Assembly: GCA_902786265.1 (NCBI GenBank)
Contig: CADACE010000061.1
Span: 1-34,174 of the forward strand
Length of the DNA stretch: 34,174 bases
DNA from: an uncultured Chloroflexota bacterium
Lineage (GTDB): Bacteria; Chloroflexota; Anaerolineae; Anaerolineales; Anaerolineaceae
Direction: 5' to 3'
Of this stretch, positions 24,467-32,343 are shown piece by piece. The position numbers and the translations under genes are program-made. Position 1 is the stretch's first letter, and each line of letters opens with the position of its first letter. The notes under the pieces are model-generated. The model ran no database searches, had not been told where the DNA came from, and saw only the letters and a program-made list of their open reading frames with translations.

Positions 24467-24495
24467 TTGACAAAACCAAGTAGTTAGATTATATT
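24467..24495 (+). promoter_or_regulatory. Promoter of the feo operon
   Basis: TTGACA (24467-24472) and TATATT (24490-24495) are separated by 17 nt. The start of transcription should fall near 24502, in the middle of the dyad described next. Confidence 0.85.
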
Positions 24496-24511
24496 AACTA
24501 AAATTAGTTAA
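24494..24511 (+). promoter_or_regulatory. Operator-like dyad over the feo promoter (candidate DtxR/MntR-family iron regulator site)
   Basis: TTAACTAA (24494-24501), two nt, then TTAGTTAA (24504-24511) form a perfect 8-bp-arm dyad overlapping the -10 box and start site. Related half-sites TAGTTAGA (24481-24488) and ACTAATTA (24518-24525) flank it. A metal-dependent repressor of the DtxR family is the natural candidate, since known boxes have TTAGGTTAG-like half-sites; the regulator is not in the window. Confidence 0.6.
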
Positions 24512-24575
24512 AGAAAACTAATTACTTGCAAATGGAGCTCGGATCAAATATCTGCTTCGTAAGAAAGGATCGAAA

Positions 24576-24788
24576 ATGATGCCACTCAATTTAGCTGATA
24601 TCGGAGAAGAAAATACGATAAAAAAAATCGGCGGTAATCCGGAAATCAAAACGCATCTGGAAAACCTCGGATTCCAGGTTGGCGGAACAGTAAGTGTCGT
24701 AAACATGGTAAACGGAAATATTATCGTCAAAGTCAAGGAATCGCGTATCGCGATCGGTGAAGATATGGCAAGAAAAATCATGATCTGA
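24576..24788 (+). CDS. feoA: FeoA-family ferrous iron transport protein, first copy
   Basis: 70 residues, an SH3-like cytoplasmic partner of FeoB. Typical features are the opening LNLADIGEENTIKKI, the helical HLENLGFQVGGTVSVV turn, and the closing IVKVKESRIAIGEDMARKIMI. GAAAGGA lies before two adjacent ATGs (24576, 24579); the second has slightly better spacing. It is the first gene of the operon; a second FeoA follows after 36 nt. Two different FeoA proteins with one FeoB is a common clostridial arrangement. Confidence 0.93.
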   Translation: MMPLNLADIGEENTIKKIGGNPEIKTHLENLGFQVGGTVSVVNMVNGNIIVKVKESRIAIGEDMARKIMI

Positions 24789-24824
24789 CCGGTCATGATT
24801 CAGGAAAAAAGAGGAGATGAAACA

Positions 24825-25046
24825 ATGAAAACATTACGGGACGCAAAAATTGGTGAAACCGTCAAAGTCGTGAAGCTTCATGGTGAGGGCGCGGTAAAAC
24901 GCCGCATTATGGATATGGGGATCACAAAGGGTGTTGAGATCTATGTACGGAAAGTCGCACCGCTCGGTGATCCGGTCGAGATCAATGTTCGGAACTATGA
25001 ATTATCTCTCCGCAAAGCAGACGCGGAAATGATCGAAGTTGAATAG
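24825..25046 (+). CDS. feoA: FeoA-family ferrous iron transport protein, second copy
   Basis: 73 residues from ATG 24825, chosen over an in-frame ATG at 24795 because GAGGAG lies 9 nt before it. Family pattern: TLRDAKIGETVKVVKL, the AVKRRIMDMGITKGVEIYV core, VAPLGDPVEINVRNYELSLR and an acidic end. This core with GDP-x-EI is closer to classical FeoA than the first copy. The feoB start follows after 20 nt. Confidence 0.94.
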   Translation: MKTLRDAKIGETVKVVKLHGEGAVKRRIMDMGITKGVEIYVRKVAPLGDPVEINVRNYELSLRKADAEMIEVE

Positions 25047-25066
25047 GAAAGAAGGTAAACAGCTTT

Positions 25067-27568
25067 ATGGAAATCAGAATTGCTTTAGCAGGAAATCCTA
25101 ACAGCGGGAAAACAACACTTTTCAACGCGCTGACCGGCTCTAATCAGTTCGTCGGAAACTGGCCGGGTGTGACCGTTGAAAAAAAGGAAGGGAAACTGAA
25201 GAAACATGACGGCGTGATCATCACAGATCTTCCCGGCATTTATTCCCTTTCGCCTTATACTCTTGAGGAAGTTGTCGCCAGAAATTATCTGATCAATGAA
25301 CGGCCTGATGCCATTCTGAACATCATCGACGGTACCAACCTGGAACGCAACCTATACCTGACGACCCAGCTCACTGAGCTCGGGATCCCGGTCGTACTGG
25401 CGATCAACATGATGGACGTGGTGCAGAAAGAGGGCGACAAGATCAATACCGCGGAACTTTCCCGTCAGCTTGGCTGTAAGGTCGTGGAGATCTCCGCTCT
25501 CAAGGGAACGGGCGTTATGGAAGCCGCGGAAGCAGCGATCGATGCGGCAAAAAACGGCAAAACGATCCCGATGCACACCTTCTCCGGTCCGGTCGAGCAT
25601 GCTATCGCTCACATCGAAGAAGCTGTTGTGCATGATATGCCCGAAGAACAGCAGCGCTGGTACGCGATCAAGGTTTTTGAACGCGATGACAAGGTGATGG
25701 AAAAACTGAACATCAGCAAAGAGACCCTTGCGCATATTGAAAAGGATATTCAGGCTGCCGAAAAGGAACTGGATGACGACGCGGAAAGCATCATCTCCAA
25801 CGAACGCTATGTTTACATCGCGGAAGTGATCAAGGCCTGTTACAAGAAAAAGAAGGTCGGTGAACTGACTGTATCGGATAAGATCGACCGGATCGTCACC
25901 AACCGCTGGCTGGGGCTGCCGATTTTCGCCGCGGTCATGTTCCTGGTTTACTACATTTCCATGGTGACCGTCGGATCGGCCGCAACTGACTGGGCAAATG
26001 ACGGTCTGTTCGGCGACGGGTTCCATCTGTTCGGGATCGGGTCCGCGGCTTATGAGGAAAAAGCCGGTGAATATAATGATGCCATGACTGCTGTCAGCGC
26101 ATTTTATGAAATCGATGCAGAGTCGGAAGACTTCGATCCCGATGCTGTGCTGGCGGAGCTCAAAGCCTTCGAAAGCACGGAAAAGAGCAAAGTCATCACT
26201 GTTGAAGACGAGGAAACGCTGGAAACAAGTGATCTGACGGTATACTTTGATGAAGTTCCGGAAATGACCGATGCGGAAAGGGAAGAAGCGGGTGTGCACG
26301 GCACTTCATTCAGGGACGGTGTCGCGTATTTCGAAGAAAAAGGTTTTGACGCACCGGATCCTGCCGCAGACGGTGTCTGGGTGCCCGGTGTTCCGGTCGT
26401 TGTTGAAAATTTCCTTGATAAAGTCAATGCTGCCGACTGGCTGAAAGGCCTGATCCTGGATGGTATCGTCGCAGGTGTCGGTGCGGTGCTCGGTTTTGTC
26501 CCGCAAATGCTGGTCCTGTTCTTCCTGCTGGCTTTCCTGGAAGCCTGCGGTTACATGGCCCGTATTGCCTTTGTTCTGGACCGCATCTTCCGCAAGTTCG
26601 GCCTTTCCGGCAAATCCTTCATCCCGATGCTCATCGGTACCGGCTGCGGTGTACCGGGGATCATGGCTTCCCGCACGATCGAAAATGAGCGCGACCGCCG
26701 CATGACGATCATCACCACGACCTTCATCCCCTGCGGTGCCAAGGTCCCGTTCATCGCCATGATCGCAGGTGCGATCTTCAACAAGTCCGCCTGGGTCGCC
26801 ACCTCCGCTTATTTCATCGGTATGGCTGCGATCATCATCTCCGGTATCATGCTGAAGAAGACAACCATGTTCGCCGGTGAACCTGCTCCGTTCGTTATGG
26901 AACTGCCTGCCTATCACTGGCCGACCCTTGGCAACGTTCTGCGCTCCATGTGGGAACGCGGCTGGTCCTTCATCAAAAAGGCCGGTACCATCATCCTGCT
27001 CTCCACGATTTTTGTCTGGTTCACCTCTTACTTCGGCTTCACGGAAGAAGGCTTCCGCATGCTCGGTGACGATGAGCTGAATCTTTCCATCCTCGCGAAG
27101 ATTGGCGGAGCGATCGCCTGGATCTTCAGTCCGCTCGGCTGGGGTGACTGGCGCGCGGCGGTGGCGTCCTTCACAGGACTCGTCGCGAAGGAAAATATCG
27201 TCGGTACGATGGGCATTCTTTATGGCGGCGGCGACGCTACCGTCTGGCAGACCCTTCGCATGGCCTTCACAAATGTGACTGCTTACTCCTTCCTGGTGTT
27301 CAACCTGCTCTGCGCTCCCTGCTTCGCGGCGATCGGTGCAATCAAGCGTGAAATGAACAACGCGAAATGGACCTGGTTCGCCATCGCTTATCAGTGCGGC
27401 TTTGCCTACGTGATCGCGTTCATGATCAACCAGTTCGGCGGTCTCTTCAACGGGAACGCGAACGTCCCGGGTGTGATCATCGCTGCGGCGGCTCTCTGCG
27501 GGATCCTGTATATGCTCTTCATCAAGAAATACACGGAAGCGACCAAACTTACGGAAAAGCTGAGCTGA
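25067..27568 (+). CDS. feoB: Ferrous iron transporter FeoB with a long acidic extracytoplasmic insert
   Basis: 833 residues. The N-terminal G domain has G1 GNPNSGKTT (9-17), G3 DLPG (54-57) and G4 NMMD near 120, then a helical GDI-like region to ~270. The membrane part starts at ~285 and includes the Cys-containing FeoB blocks IGTGCGVPGIMASRTI and TTTFIPCGAKVPFIAMI, and later NLLCAPCFAAIGAI. It imports Fe2+ with GTP-dependent gating. Between helix 1 and helix 2 (~residues 312-454) lies a ~140-residue soluble insert very rich in Asp and Glu. It follows two FeoA genes and precedes the Cys-rich FeoB-associated protein. Confidence 0.97.
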   Translation: MEIRIALAGNPNSGKTTLFNALTGSNQFVGNWPGVTVEKKEGKLKKHDGVIITDLPGIYSLSPYTLEEVVARNYLINERPDAILNIIDGTNLERNLYLTTQLTELGIPVVLAINMMDVVQKEGDKINTAELSRQLGCKVVEISALKGTGVMEAAEAAIDAAKNGKTIPMHTFSGPVEHAIAHIEEAVVHDMPEEQQRWYAIKVFERDDKVMEKLNISKETLAHIEKDIQAAEKELDDDAESIISNERYVYIAEVIKACYKKKKVGELTVSDKIDRIVTNRWLGLPIFAAVMFLVYYISMVTVGSAATDWANDGLFGDGFHLFGIGSAAYEEKAGEYNDAMTAVSAFYEIDAESEDFDPDAVLAELKAFESTEKSKVITVEDEETLETSDLTVYFDEVPEMTDAEREEAGVHGTSFRDGVAYFEEKGFDAPDPAADGVWVPGVPVVVENFLDKVNAADWLKGLILDGIVAGVGAVLGFVPQMLVLFFLLAFLEACGYMARIAFVLDRIFRKFGLSGKSFIPMLIGTGCGVPGIMASRTIENERDRRMTIITTTFIPCGAKVPFIAMIAGAIFNKSAWVATSAYFIGMAAIIISGIMLKKTTMFAGEPAPFVMELPAYHWPTLGNVLRSMWERGWSFIKKAGTIILLSTIFVWFTSYFGFTEEGFRMLGDDELNLSILAKIGGAIAWIFSPLGWGDWRAAVASFTGLVAKENIVGTMGILYGGGDATVWQTLRMAFTNVTAYSFLVFNLLCAPCFAAIGAIKREMNNAKWTWFAIAYQCGFAYVIAFMINQFGGLFNGNANVPGVIIAAAALCGILYMLFIKKYTEATKLTEKLS

Positions 27569-27593
27569 TCCTGAATTAGAAACGGAGTCTGTT

Positions 27594-27767
27594 ATGTCTT
27601 TGTGGTTATCGGAAAATATCGGGACGATCGGTGTCAGTCTGGTTTTGATCCTGATCGTAGGCCTGATCATCAGGGGTATGATCAGGGATAAACAACAGGG
27701 GAAATCATCCTGCGGAAACAGATGCAGCCACTGTCCGATGAGCGCTTCCTGCCGCAGACACCATTAG
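27594..27767 (+). CDS. FeoB-associated Cys-rich membrane protein
   Basis: 57 residues, short and easily missed. It starts MSLWLSENIGTIGVSLVL, with one membrane helix (~10-27), a basic stretch, and a Cys-rich tail CGNRCSHCPMSASC that could bind metal. This is the pattern of the FeoB-associated protein family found just behind feoB in Bacillota. It begins 25 nt after the feoB stop, with ACGGAG upstream. A terminator follows at 27794-27829. Confidence 0.92.
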   Translation: MSLWLSENIGTIGVSLVLILIVGLIIRGMIRDKQQGKSSCGNRCSHCPMSASCRRHH

Positions 27768-27793
27768 TTTCGGTATTACTGAGCTTTCGATTA

Positions 27794-27829
27794 AAAAGGC
27801 AGCTGCCTCCCGGTGAGGCAGCTCCTTTT
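27794..27829 (+). terminator. Rho-independent terminator of the feo operon
   Basis: AGCTGCCTC (27801-27809) pairs with GAGGCAGCT (27815-27823) around CCGGT. AAAAGG and CCTTTT extend the stem past one bulged C, the T's giving the run-out. It separates the feo genes from the metallochaperone gene, which may still be reached by read-through. Confidence 0.85.
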
Positions 27830-27884
27830 CAAAAGATCTGCCGGTATACATCCGCTTCCGGATCAGAGCGGGAGAAAGGAAAAA

Positions 27885-28136
27885 ATGATAAAAACGACAA
27901 TGAAAATCGATGGCATGATGTGCGGGATGTGTGAGGCGCATATCTGTGACGTGATACGGAAAACAGTTCCCTCCGCAAAAAAGGTTTCAGCATCGCATTC
28001 AAAAGGCGAAGCCTGTTTTCTGACAGAGGAGACCACAGATTCGGATCAGTTGATAAAGGCAATTAACGCCACCGGGTATACCTGCCTGAATGTAGAATCT
28101 GCTCCGTATGAAAAGAAAAGCTGGTTTCACTGGTAA
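27885..28136 (+). CDS. Heavy-metal-associated (HMA) domain protein
   Basis: 83 residues from ATG 27885, preceded by GGAGAAAGGA. A single ferredoxin-like HMA fold: IKTTMKIDGMMCGMCEAHI carries the metal-binding CxxC (MCGMC), followed by DVIRKTVPSAKKVSASHSKG and the second half with SDQLIKAINATGYTC. Such proteins carry Cu+, Zn2+ or similar soft metals; in this setting behind feo it may scavenge or deliver metal at FeoB. A short C-terminal tail ending KKSWFHW is extra. No partner P-type ATPase is near. Confidence 0.9.
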   Translation: MIKTTMKIDGMMCGMCEAHICDVIRKTVPSAKKVSASHSKGEACFLTEETTDSDQLIKAINATGYTCLNVESAPYEKKSWFHW

Positions 28137-28334
28137 ATGGAAAATAACGGGAATCCTGATGTTAATCAGCTGAAGTGGATTTTTGGTCAGGAAACAGTAA
28201 TGTGCGTATCGGATCAGGTCCGCTTTCGGTAGCGGAATGTGATCAATATCGGATAAATCCATAAAATCATTGGGAATTACCGGCGTAAAAAGCGGGTATT
28301 CTTTGTTTTTCCGCTATTTTCCGATCTGCGGTAT

Positions 28335-28370
28335 TATAATAAGTTTTGGATTGCTAACCAAATGATTTGG
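28335..28370 (+). promoter_or_regulatory. Possible -10 box and small palindrome upstream of the fusion gene
   Basis: TATAAT at 28335-28340 lacks a good -35. About 18 nt downstream, CCAAAT-G-ATTTGG (28358-28370) is a perfect 6-bp-arm palindrome that could be an operator. The rest of the 28137-28402 gap shows nothing recognisable. Confidence 0.35.
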
Positions 28371-28402
28371 CTGAAAGTATCAGGGAACAGGATTGAGAGA
28401 AA

Positions 28403-30184
28403 ATGAAAATATTGGTTTACGGTTGTGGTGTTATCGGGTCCTATCTGGTCCACAAATTATGTGAGGCGGGAAATGATGTAACGGTTGTTTCCAGAGGCAT
28501 ATGGAAAGATGTTCTCGCGTACAGAGGCCTTCGGATCCATCATAAGCTTTCCGGAAAAGATACCTGTGATCATCCCCGTGTGATCGAAAGCGTACCTGAA
28601 AATACATATTATGATATGGCGTTTTCCGTAATGCAGGGACAGCAGCAGAGTGCCCTGATCCCGGAGCTTGCGAAATTGAACACGCCGCTGGTAGTTCTGG
28701 TCGGGAACAACCCCTGTGCCGCAAAAATGGAGGCGGAATTATTGTCGCTTTCGCCGATTAAGAAGAAAGTCCTGTTTGGTTTTCAGGGAACAGCCGGTGT
28801 GCGGGAAGCAGATTCCGTGACCTGTGTCGGCCTCGGCGGATCCATGACGGTTGGCGGTTTACATCAGGAAGCCGACGGGGACACCAAACAAAAACTGACA
28901 ATAGCCTTTGGAGATACGGGATATCAGCTTCACTGGATGGATGACATGGAAGGCTGGCTATATTGCCACGCAGCTTTTATCCTTCCAATCGTTTATCTCA
29001 GCTACGGGCTGAACTGCGACCTGACCAAAGCAGGGCCTGATCAAATGGGCGATGTATTGGCCGCCGCGGAGGAAGGGTATAAACTGATCAAAGCTTCGGG
29101 GATCGATATCCGTCCCAAAGGGGATGAGATGTTCTTTACCAGCGGGGTGAAAATAAAGGCGGTCAAAAGATTACTGTATATCATGGCGAAAACAACTCTC
29201 GGAAAGCTCTGCGCGACGGATCATTGCCGGAATGCAGTTACAGAGATGGAATGGCTGGATGAGCAGTTTGAACAGCTGAGACAGAAAAATCCTGACTTTT
29301 CCATGCCTGTCTGGGACAAGCTCCGCTCCCAAATGCCGAAATGGGCTGAGATCCATCAGACCTATGACAGGCCGAAGGGGACTCTTCCCCCGGCAAAACC
29401 GGACTATGCCAACTGGATGCCGCAGGAGATGGTCAAAGGATCCGCTTTGGGAACCGGTGTGTTGATGACCGCCGGCATGATAACCGCAAAGAAGGCTGCG
29501 CATAGCAAATCAAAACTCGGAAAATTCTGCGGGGGCGCCCTTCTTGCCGGAGCTGTCGGCTGCGGAGTGTTTACGATTTACAGTGCTGCTGCGCGTAAGA
29601 AATTCTCTTATGAAGGAGAACGCAAGCTTTCCAAACAGATCATTGACGGCATCGCGGCTTATGTCAATATCCCTGATGGCGGAACCGGGCTGGATGTAGG
29701 ATGCGGCAGCGGTGCGCTGACCATTGCCTGTGCCAAAAGGAATCCGAACGCGCTGATGGTCGGGATGGATCACTGGGGTCCTGAATATAAGGATTATTCA
29801 AAAGCCCTGTGCGAACGGAACGCGGCGGCTGAAGAAATCTCGAATGTCCGCTTTGAACAGGGTAACGCGGTGAAGCTGGATTACCCGGATGAGAGCTTTG
29901 ACGCTGTGACCAGCAATTATGTTTATCACAACATCGCCGGCATCAGTAAACAAAGTCTGCTGATGGAGACGCTGAGGGTTTTGAAAAAGGGCGGCACCTT
30001 TGCCATCCATGATCTGATGTCCAGACCGCGTTATGGTGATATGCGGAAGTTCGCCGAAAAACTGAAAGCTGAGGGGTATGAAGAAGTGTACCTGATCGAC
30101 ACGACAGACAAATTCTTCAATTCACCCTTGGAAGCGAATTCGCTGATGCTTGGCGGTTCGACGCTTCTTTACGGGAAAAAATAA
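28403..30184 (+). CDS. Ketopantoate reductase-like / SAM methyltransferase fusion protein
   Basis: 593 residues in two parts. Residues 1-~330 resemble the ApbA/PanE family: Rossmann motif LVYGCGVIGSYLVHKLCEAG, then NTPLVVLVGNN and a helical second domain. A hydrophobic Gly/Ala-rich stretch at ~345-395 (GALLAGAVGCGVFTIYSAA) looks like one or two membrane helices. Residues ~405-593 are a class I methyltransferase with GLDVGCGSGALTIACA (motif I), MVGMDHWG, FEQGNAVKLDYPDESFDAV and LRVLKKGGTFAIHD. The two halves usually occur as separate proteins. The single uninterrupted frame with no internal ribosome site suggests a true fusion. Substrates of both halves are unknown, and pantoate synthesis should not be assumed. 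A terminator follows at 30226. Confidence 0.85.
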   Translation: MKILVYGCGVIGSYLVHKLCEAGNDVTVVSRGIWKDVLAYRGLRIHHKLSGKDTCDHPRVIESVPENTYYDMAFSVMQGQQQSALIPELAKLNTPLVVLVGNNPCAAKMEAELLSLSPIKKKVLFGFQGTAGVREADSVTCVGLGGSMTVGGLHQEADGDTKQKLTIAFGDTGYQLHWMDDMEGWLYCHAAFILPIVYLSYGLNCDLTKAGPDQMGDVLAAAEEGYKLIKASGIDIRPKGDEMFFTSGVKIKAVKRLLYIMAKTTLGKLCATDHCRNAVTEMEWLDEQFEQLRQKNPDFSMPVWDKLRSQMPKWAEIHQTYDRPKGTLPPAKPDYANWMPQEMVKGSALGTGVLMTAGMITAKKAAHSKSKLGKFCGGALLAGAVGCGVFTIYSAAARKKFSYEGERKLSKQIIDGIAAYVNIPDGGTGLDVGCGSGALTIACAKRNPNALMVGMDHWGPEYKDYSKALCERNAAAEEISNVRFEQGNAVKLDYPDESFDAVTSNYVYHNIAGISKQSLLMETLRVLKKGGTFAIHDLMSRPRYGDMRKFAEKLKAEGYEEVYLIDTTDKFFNSPLEANSLMLGGSTLLYGKK

Positions 30185-30225
30185 GTTTTAGATTTCTTGA
30201 AATCTGTGAATTGAGAATATGATAC

Positions 30226-30258
30226 AAAAAAGTGCCTTCTTTCCGAGGGCACTTTTTT
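30226..30258. terminator. Bidirectional rho-independent terminator
   Basis: AAAAAAGTGCC (30226-30236) pairs perfectly over 11 bp with GGCACTTTTTT (30248-30258). A/T runs at both ends make it effective for the fusion gene on plus and for the small minus-strand peptide gene ending at 30284. Confidence 0.92.
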
Positions 30259-30283
30259 GTGCTTATCATGAGTAAAATCGGGA

Positions 30284-30405
30284 TCAGATCACCGGTAAGA
30301 TCAGTATGAAGAGCCCTTCAATGACCATGGCGCCTCCGGCAGCCTGTACATAAGCCCCGGTGCGTCCACAACCAGATCTTTTATAAGTCCGGATATATCT
30401 TTCAT
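30284..30405 (-). pseudogene. Small hydrophobic peptide gene, apparently frameshifted
   Basis: ATG 30405 follows CGGAGAAC and opens MKDISGLIKDLVVDAPG, but this frame stops at 30301 after 34 residues. Another frame over the second half encodes AYVQAAGGAMVIEGLFILIL and stops at 30284-30286. Adding one G to the four-G run (plus-strand CCCC at 30355-30358) joins them into a 40-residue peptide with an amphipathic start and a hydrophobic C-terminus, followed by a strong terminator. It could be a small membrane or secreted peptide. I do not recognise the family, and the gene may be intact if the frameshift is a sequencing error. Confidence 0.45.
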
Positions 30406-30520
30406 GCGATCGTTCTCCGAAATTTAAATAAAAAAACGGACCTTTATGCGGATATCTGTTGATTGTTTCATAAATTATATAATAAAATAATATAATATAA
30501 TGACTGCAGGAGATTCGATT

Positions 30521-30964
30521 ATGCAGGAAATAATTCAAAAGTGCAGTTTGGAAAATGTGAAACGGTATGGGGAGATTTATGCGGCAGCTTTTTCCGGAGA
30601 GCCATGGAATGATCCGTGGAAACCGGAGGATGCGATGATCCATGTAAAGGAGCTTCTGGAATCAAAACAGGCCTATGGGCTTGAGTATGTTATTGACGGT
30701 GAAATTGCCGGATTTATCCTGGGTACTTCCATGTTGTTTCATTACGGCCGTACATTTGAGATCAACGACCTTGCTATTGATCCTGCTTATCAGCGCAGAG
30801 GAATCGCAAAGAAGCTTTTGACGCAGTGTCTTGCCGATGTAAAAGCCCGGGGAATGTCAGGCGTGCATCTGATTACCGCGGGCGAAGGGATCCTTCCCGG
30901 GTTCTACCGGGAGTTTGGTTTCAAAAAGGAAACGGAAGTGATCCTGATGGGGCTGGAACTATAG
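30521..30964 (+). CDS. GNAT-family N-acetyltransferase
   Basis: 147 residues from ATG 30521, chosen because AGGAG lies 8 nt before it; an in-frame ATG at 30500 lacks a site. The acetyl-CoA motif A is AIDPAYQRRGIAKKLL (pyrophosphate loop QRRGIA), after the beta-strand FEINDL. The C-terminal GFYREFGFKKETEVILMG is the usual motif B end. Members move acetyl from acetyl-CoA to an amine; the acceptor cannot be told. It is preceded by a very AT-rich region (30420-30500) likely to hold promoters for this gene and the divergent small peptide gene. Confidence 0.92.
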   Translation: MQEIIQKCSLENVKRYGEIYAAAFSGEPWNDPWKPEDAMIHVKELLESKQAYGLEYVIDGEIAGFILGTSMLFHYGRTFEINDLAIDPAYQRRGIAKKLLTQCLADVKARGMSGVHLITAGEGILPGFYREFGFKKETEVILMGLEL

Positions 30965-31035
30965 AAAAATCTGTATCAATTCATTTGACAGATTTAAAAA
31001 CAGCGATTTTTATCAAACAGAACATCTGGAGGTAT

Positions 31036-32307
31036 ATGAAAAAGGAAGTTTTACGTTTTGATATGAAAAAGCCTCCGGTAAAAACAAAATGGTTTTTACA
31101 GCCGCTCGAATGGATCCTGAGCTGGCCGGCGACGATACAGCACCGGACGATCATCAGGAAATATCGCGCCGAAGGACTGAAACCGCCGTACCTTCTCCTG
31201 TGCAGTCATAACGCCTTTATGGATTTTAAAGTCGCGACGAAAGCGATTTTCCCGTACCGGGCTAATTATGTGGTCGCCATTGACGGGTTTATCGGCAGAG
31301 AGCAGCTGCTGCGTGATATCGGCTGTATTTGCAAGCGGAAATTCACGAATGACGTTACTCTTATCAAACATCTCAGACAGGTGATTAAAAACGGCAATAT
31401 CGCTGTGATTTACCCGGAAGCACGCTATTCTCTCTGCGGGACAACAGCGGTGCTTCCGGCTTCTCTGGGAAAATTGTGCCGGCTGCTCGGTGTTCCGGTC
31501 GTTACCCTGATCTGTCACGGGCATCACATCAATTCACCCTTTTGGAACCTTCATGACCGCGGCGTCGCGCCTACAGAAGCGGATCTTACTGTGCTGTATA
31601 CAGCGGAAGAACTGAAGAATGCGGATCCGGATGAGATCAATAAAAAAATTGTCGATGCTTTTCAATATGATGATTATGCCTGGCAGAAGGAGAAAAATAT
31701 CCGTGTAACGTATTCCGGGCGGGCGGAAGGACTGCATAAAGTGTTATATCAGTGCCCTGCCTGCGGAACGGAATTCCGGATGAGCTCGAAAGGTACAAAA
31801 ATCTTTTGCGGGTCCTGCGGAAAATCCTGGACTATGTCGGAATGTGGCGAACTTTCGGCGGATGAAGGACAGACGGAATTTTCGCATATCCCGGATTGGT
31901 ATGAGTGGGAGCGGGATAACGTCCGGCGGGAAGTTGAAGCGGGAACATACAGCTCCGGAAAACTGCCCGTGAGGGTGGATTCACTTCCGAACGCAAAGAA
32001 GTTTATCAGTCTCGGAGAAGGGTTTATGACCCATGATATGAACGGTTTCACCGTGACGGGAACGGATCCGGATGGCGACCCGTTCGAAATGGTTAAACCT
32101 GTCCCGAGCCTGTATTCCTGTCATATTGAATATGAATATCTCGGCAAATATGGCGACTGTGTGGATCTGAATACATTGGAAGATACCTGGTATGTTTATC
32201 CGCACGACTGTGAATTTTCCGTAACGAAAATGGCATTGGCCACGGAAGAACTGCATTATGCTTACAGGCGAGCTGAAGGAATGCCATGTAAAAAAGGCCT
32301 GGCCTGA
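31036..32307 (+). CDS. PlsC-like acyltransferase with zinc ribbon and C-terminal extension
   Basis: 423 residues from ATG 31036, supported by GGAGG 4 nt upstream; open frame continues upstream to 30826 but only as overlap with the acetyltransferase gene. Residues ~1-235 are a glycerophosphate acyltransferase domain with the catalytic HX4D motif (His58, Asp63 in CSHNAFMDF) and the substrate motif IYPEARYSLCG. A zinc ribbon follows (CPACGTEF...CGSCGKSW, ~240-270), then a ~150-residue C-terminal domain of mixed beta character with no known match. The family acylates lysophosphatidate at the inner membrane face. The added ribbon is not part of ordinary PlsC (~200-250 residues), so the acceptor may differ. 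Confidence 0.88.
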   Translation: MKKEVLRFDMKKPPVKTKWFLQPLEWILSWPATIQHRTIIRKYRAEGLKPPYLLLCSHNAFMDFKVATKAIFPYRANYVVAIDGFIGREQLLRDIGCICKRKFTNDVTLIKHLRQVIKNGNIAVIYPEARYSLCGTTAVLPASLGKLCRLLGVPVVTLICHGHHINSPFWNLHDRGVAPTEADLTVLYTAEELKNADPDEINKKIVDAFQYDDYAWQKEKNIRVTYSGRAEGLHKVLYQCPACGTEFRMSSKGTKIFCGSCGKSWTMSECGELSADEGQTEFSHIPDWYEWERDNVRREVEAGTYSSGKLPVRVDSLPNAKKFISLGEGFMTHDMNGFTVTGTDPDGDPFEMVKPVPSLYSCHIEYEYLGKYGDCVDLNTLEDTWYVYPHDCEFSVTKMALATEELHYAYRRAEGMPCKKGLA

Positions 32308-32343
32308 GTTTAATACGGTGGAATAAATCAGAAGGAGAATTTT

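Noticed and set aside
24512..24575. Riboswitch or leader peptide in the feo leader
   Set aside because: The sequence is too short and AT-rich, with no stem-loop set or short coding frame with a ribosome site.
26306..27670. Long open frame (454 codons) on the strand opposite feoB
   Set aside because: It is the antisense shadow of a clearly real transporter gene; the translation is rich in His, Arg and Asp with no family features.
30826..31035. Upstream extension of the acyltransferase reading frame
   Set aside because: It lies over the end of the acetyltransferase gene in another frame; GGAGG right before ATG 31036 fixes the start.
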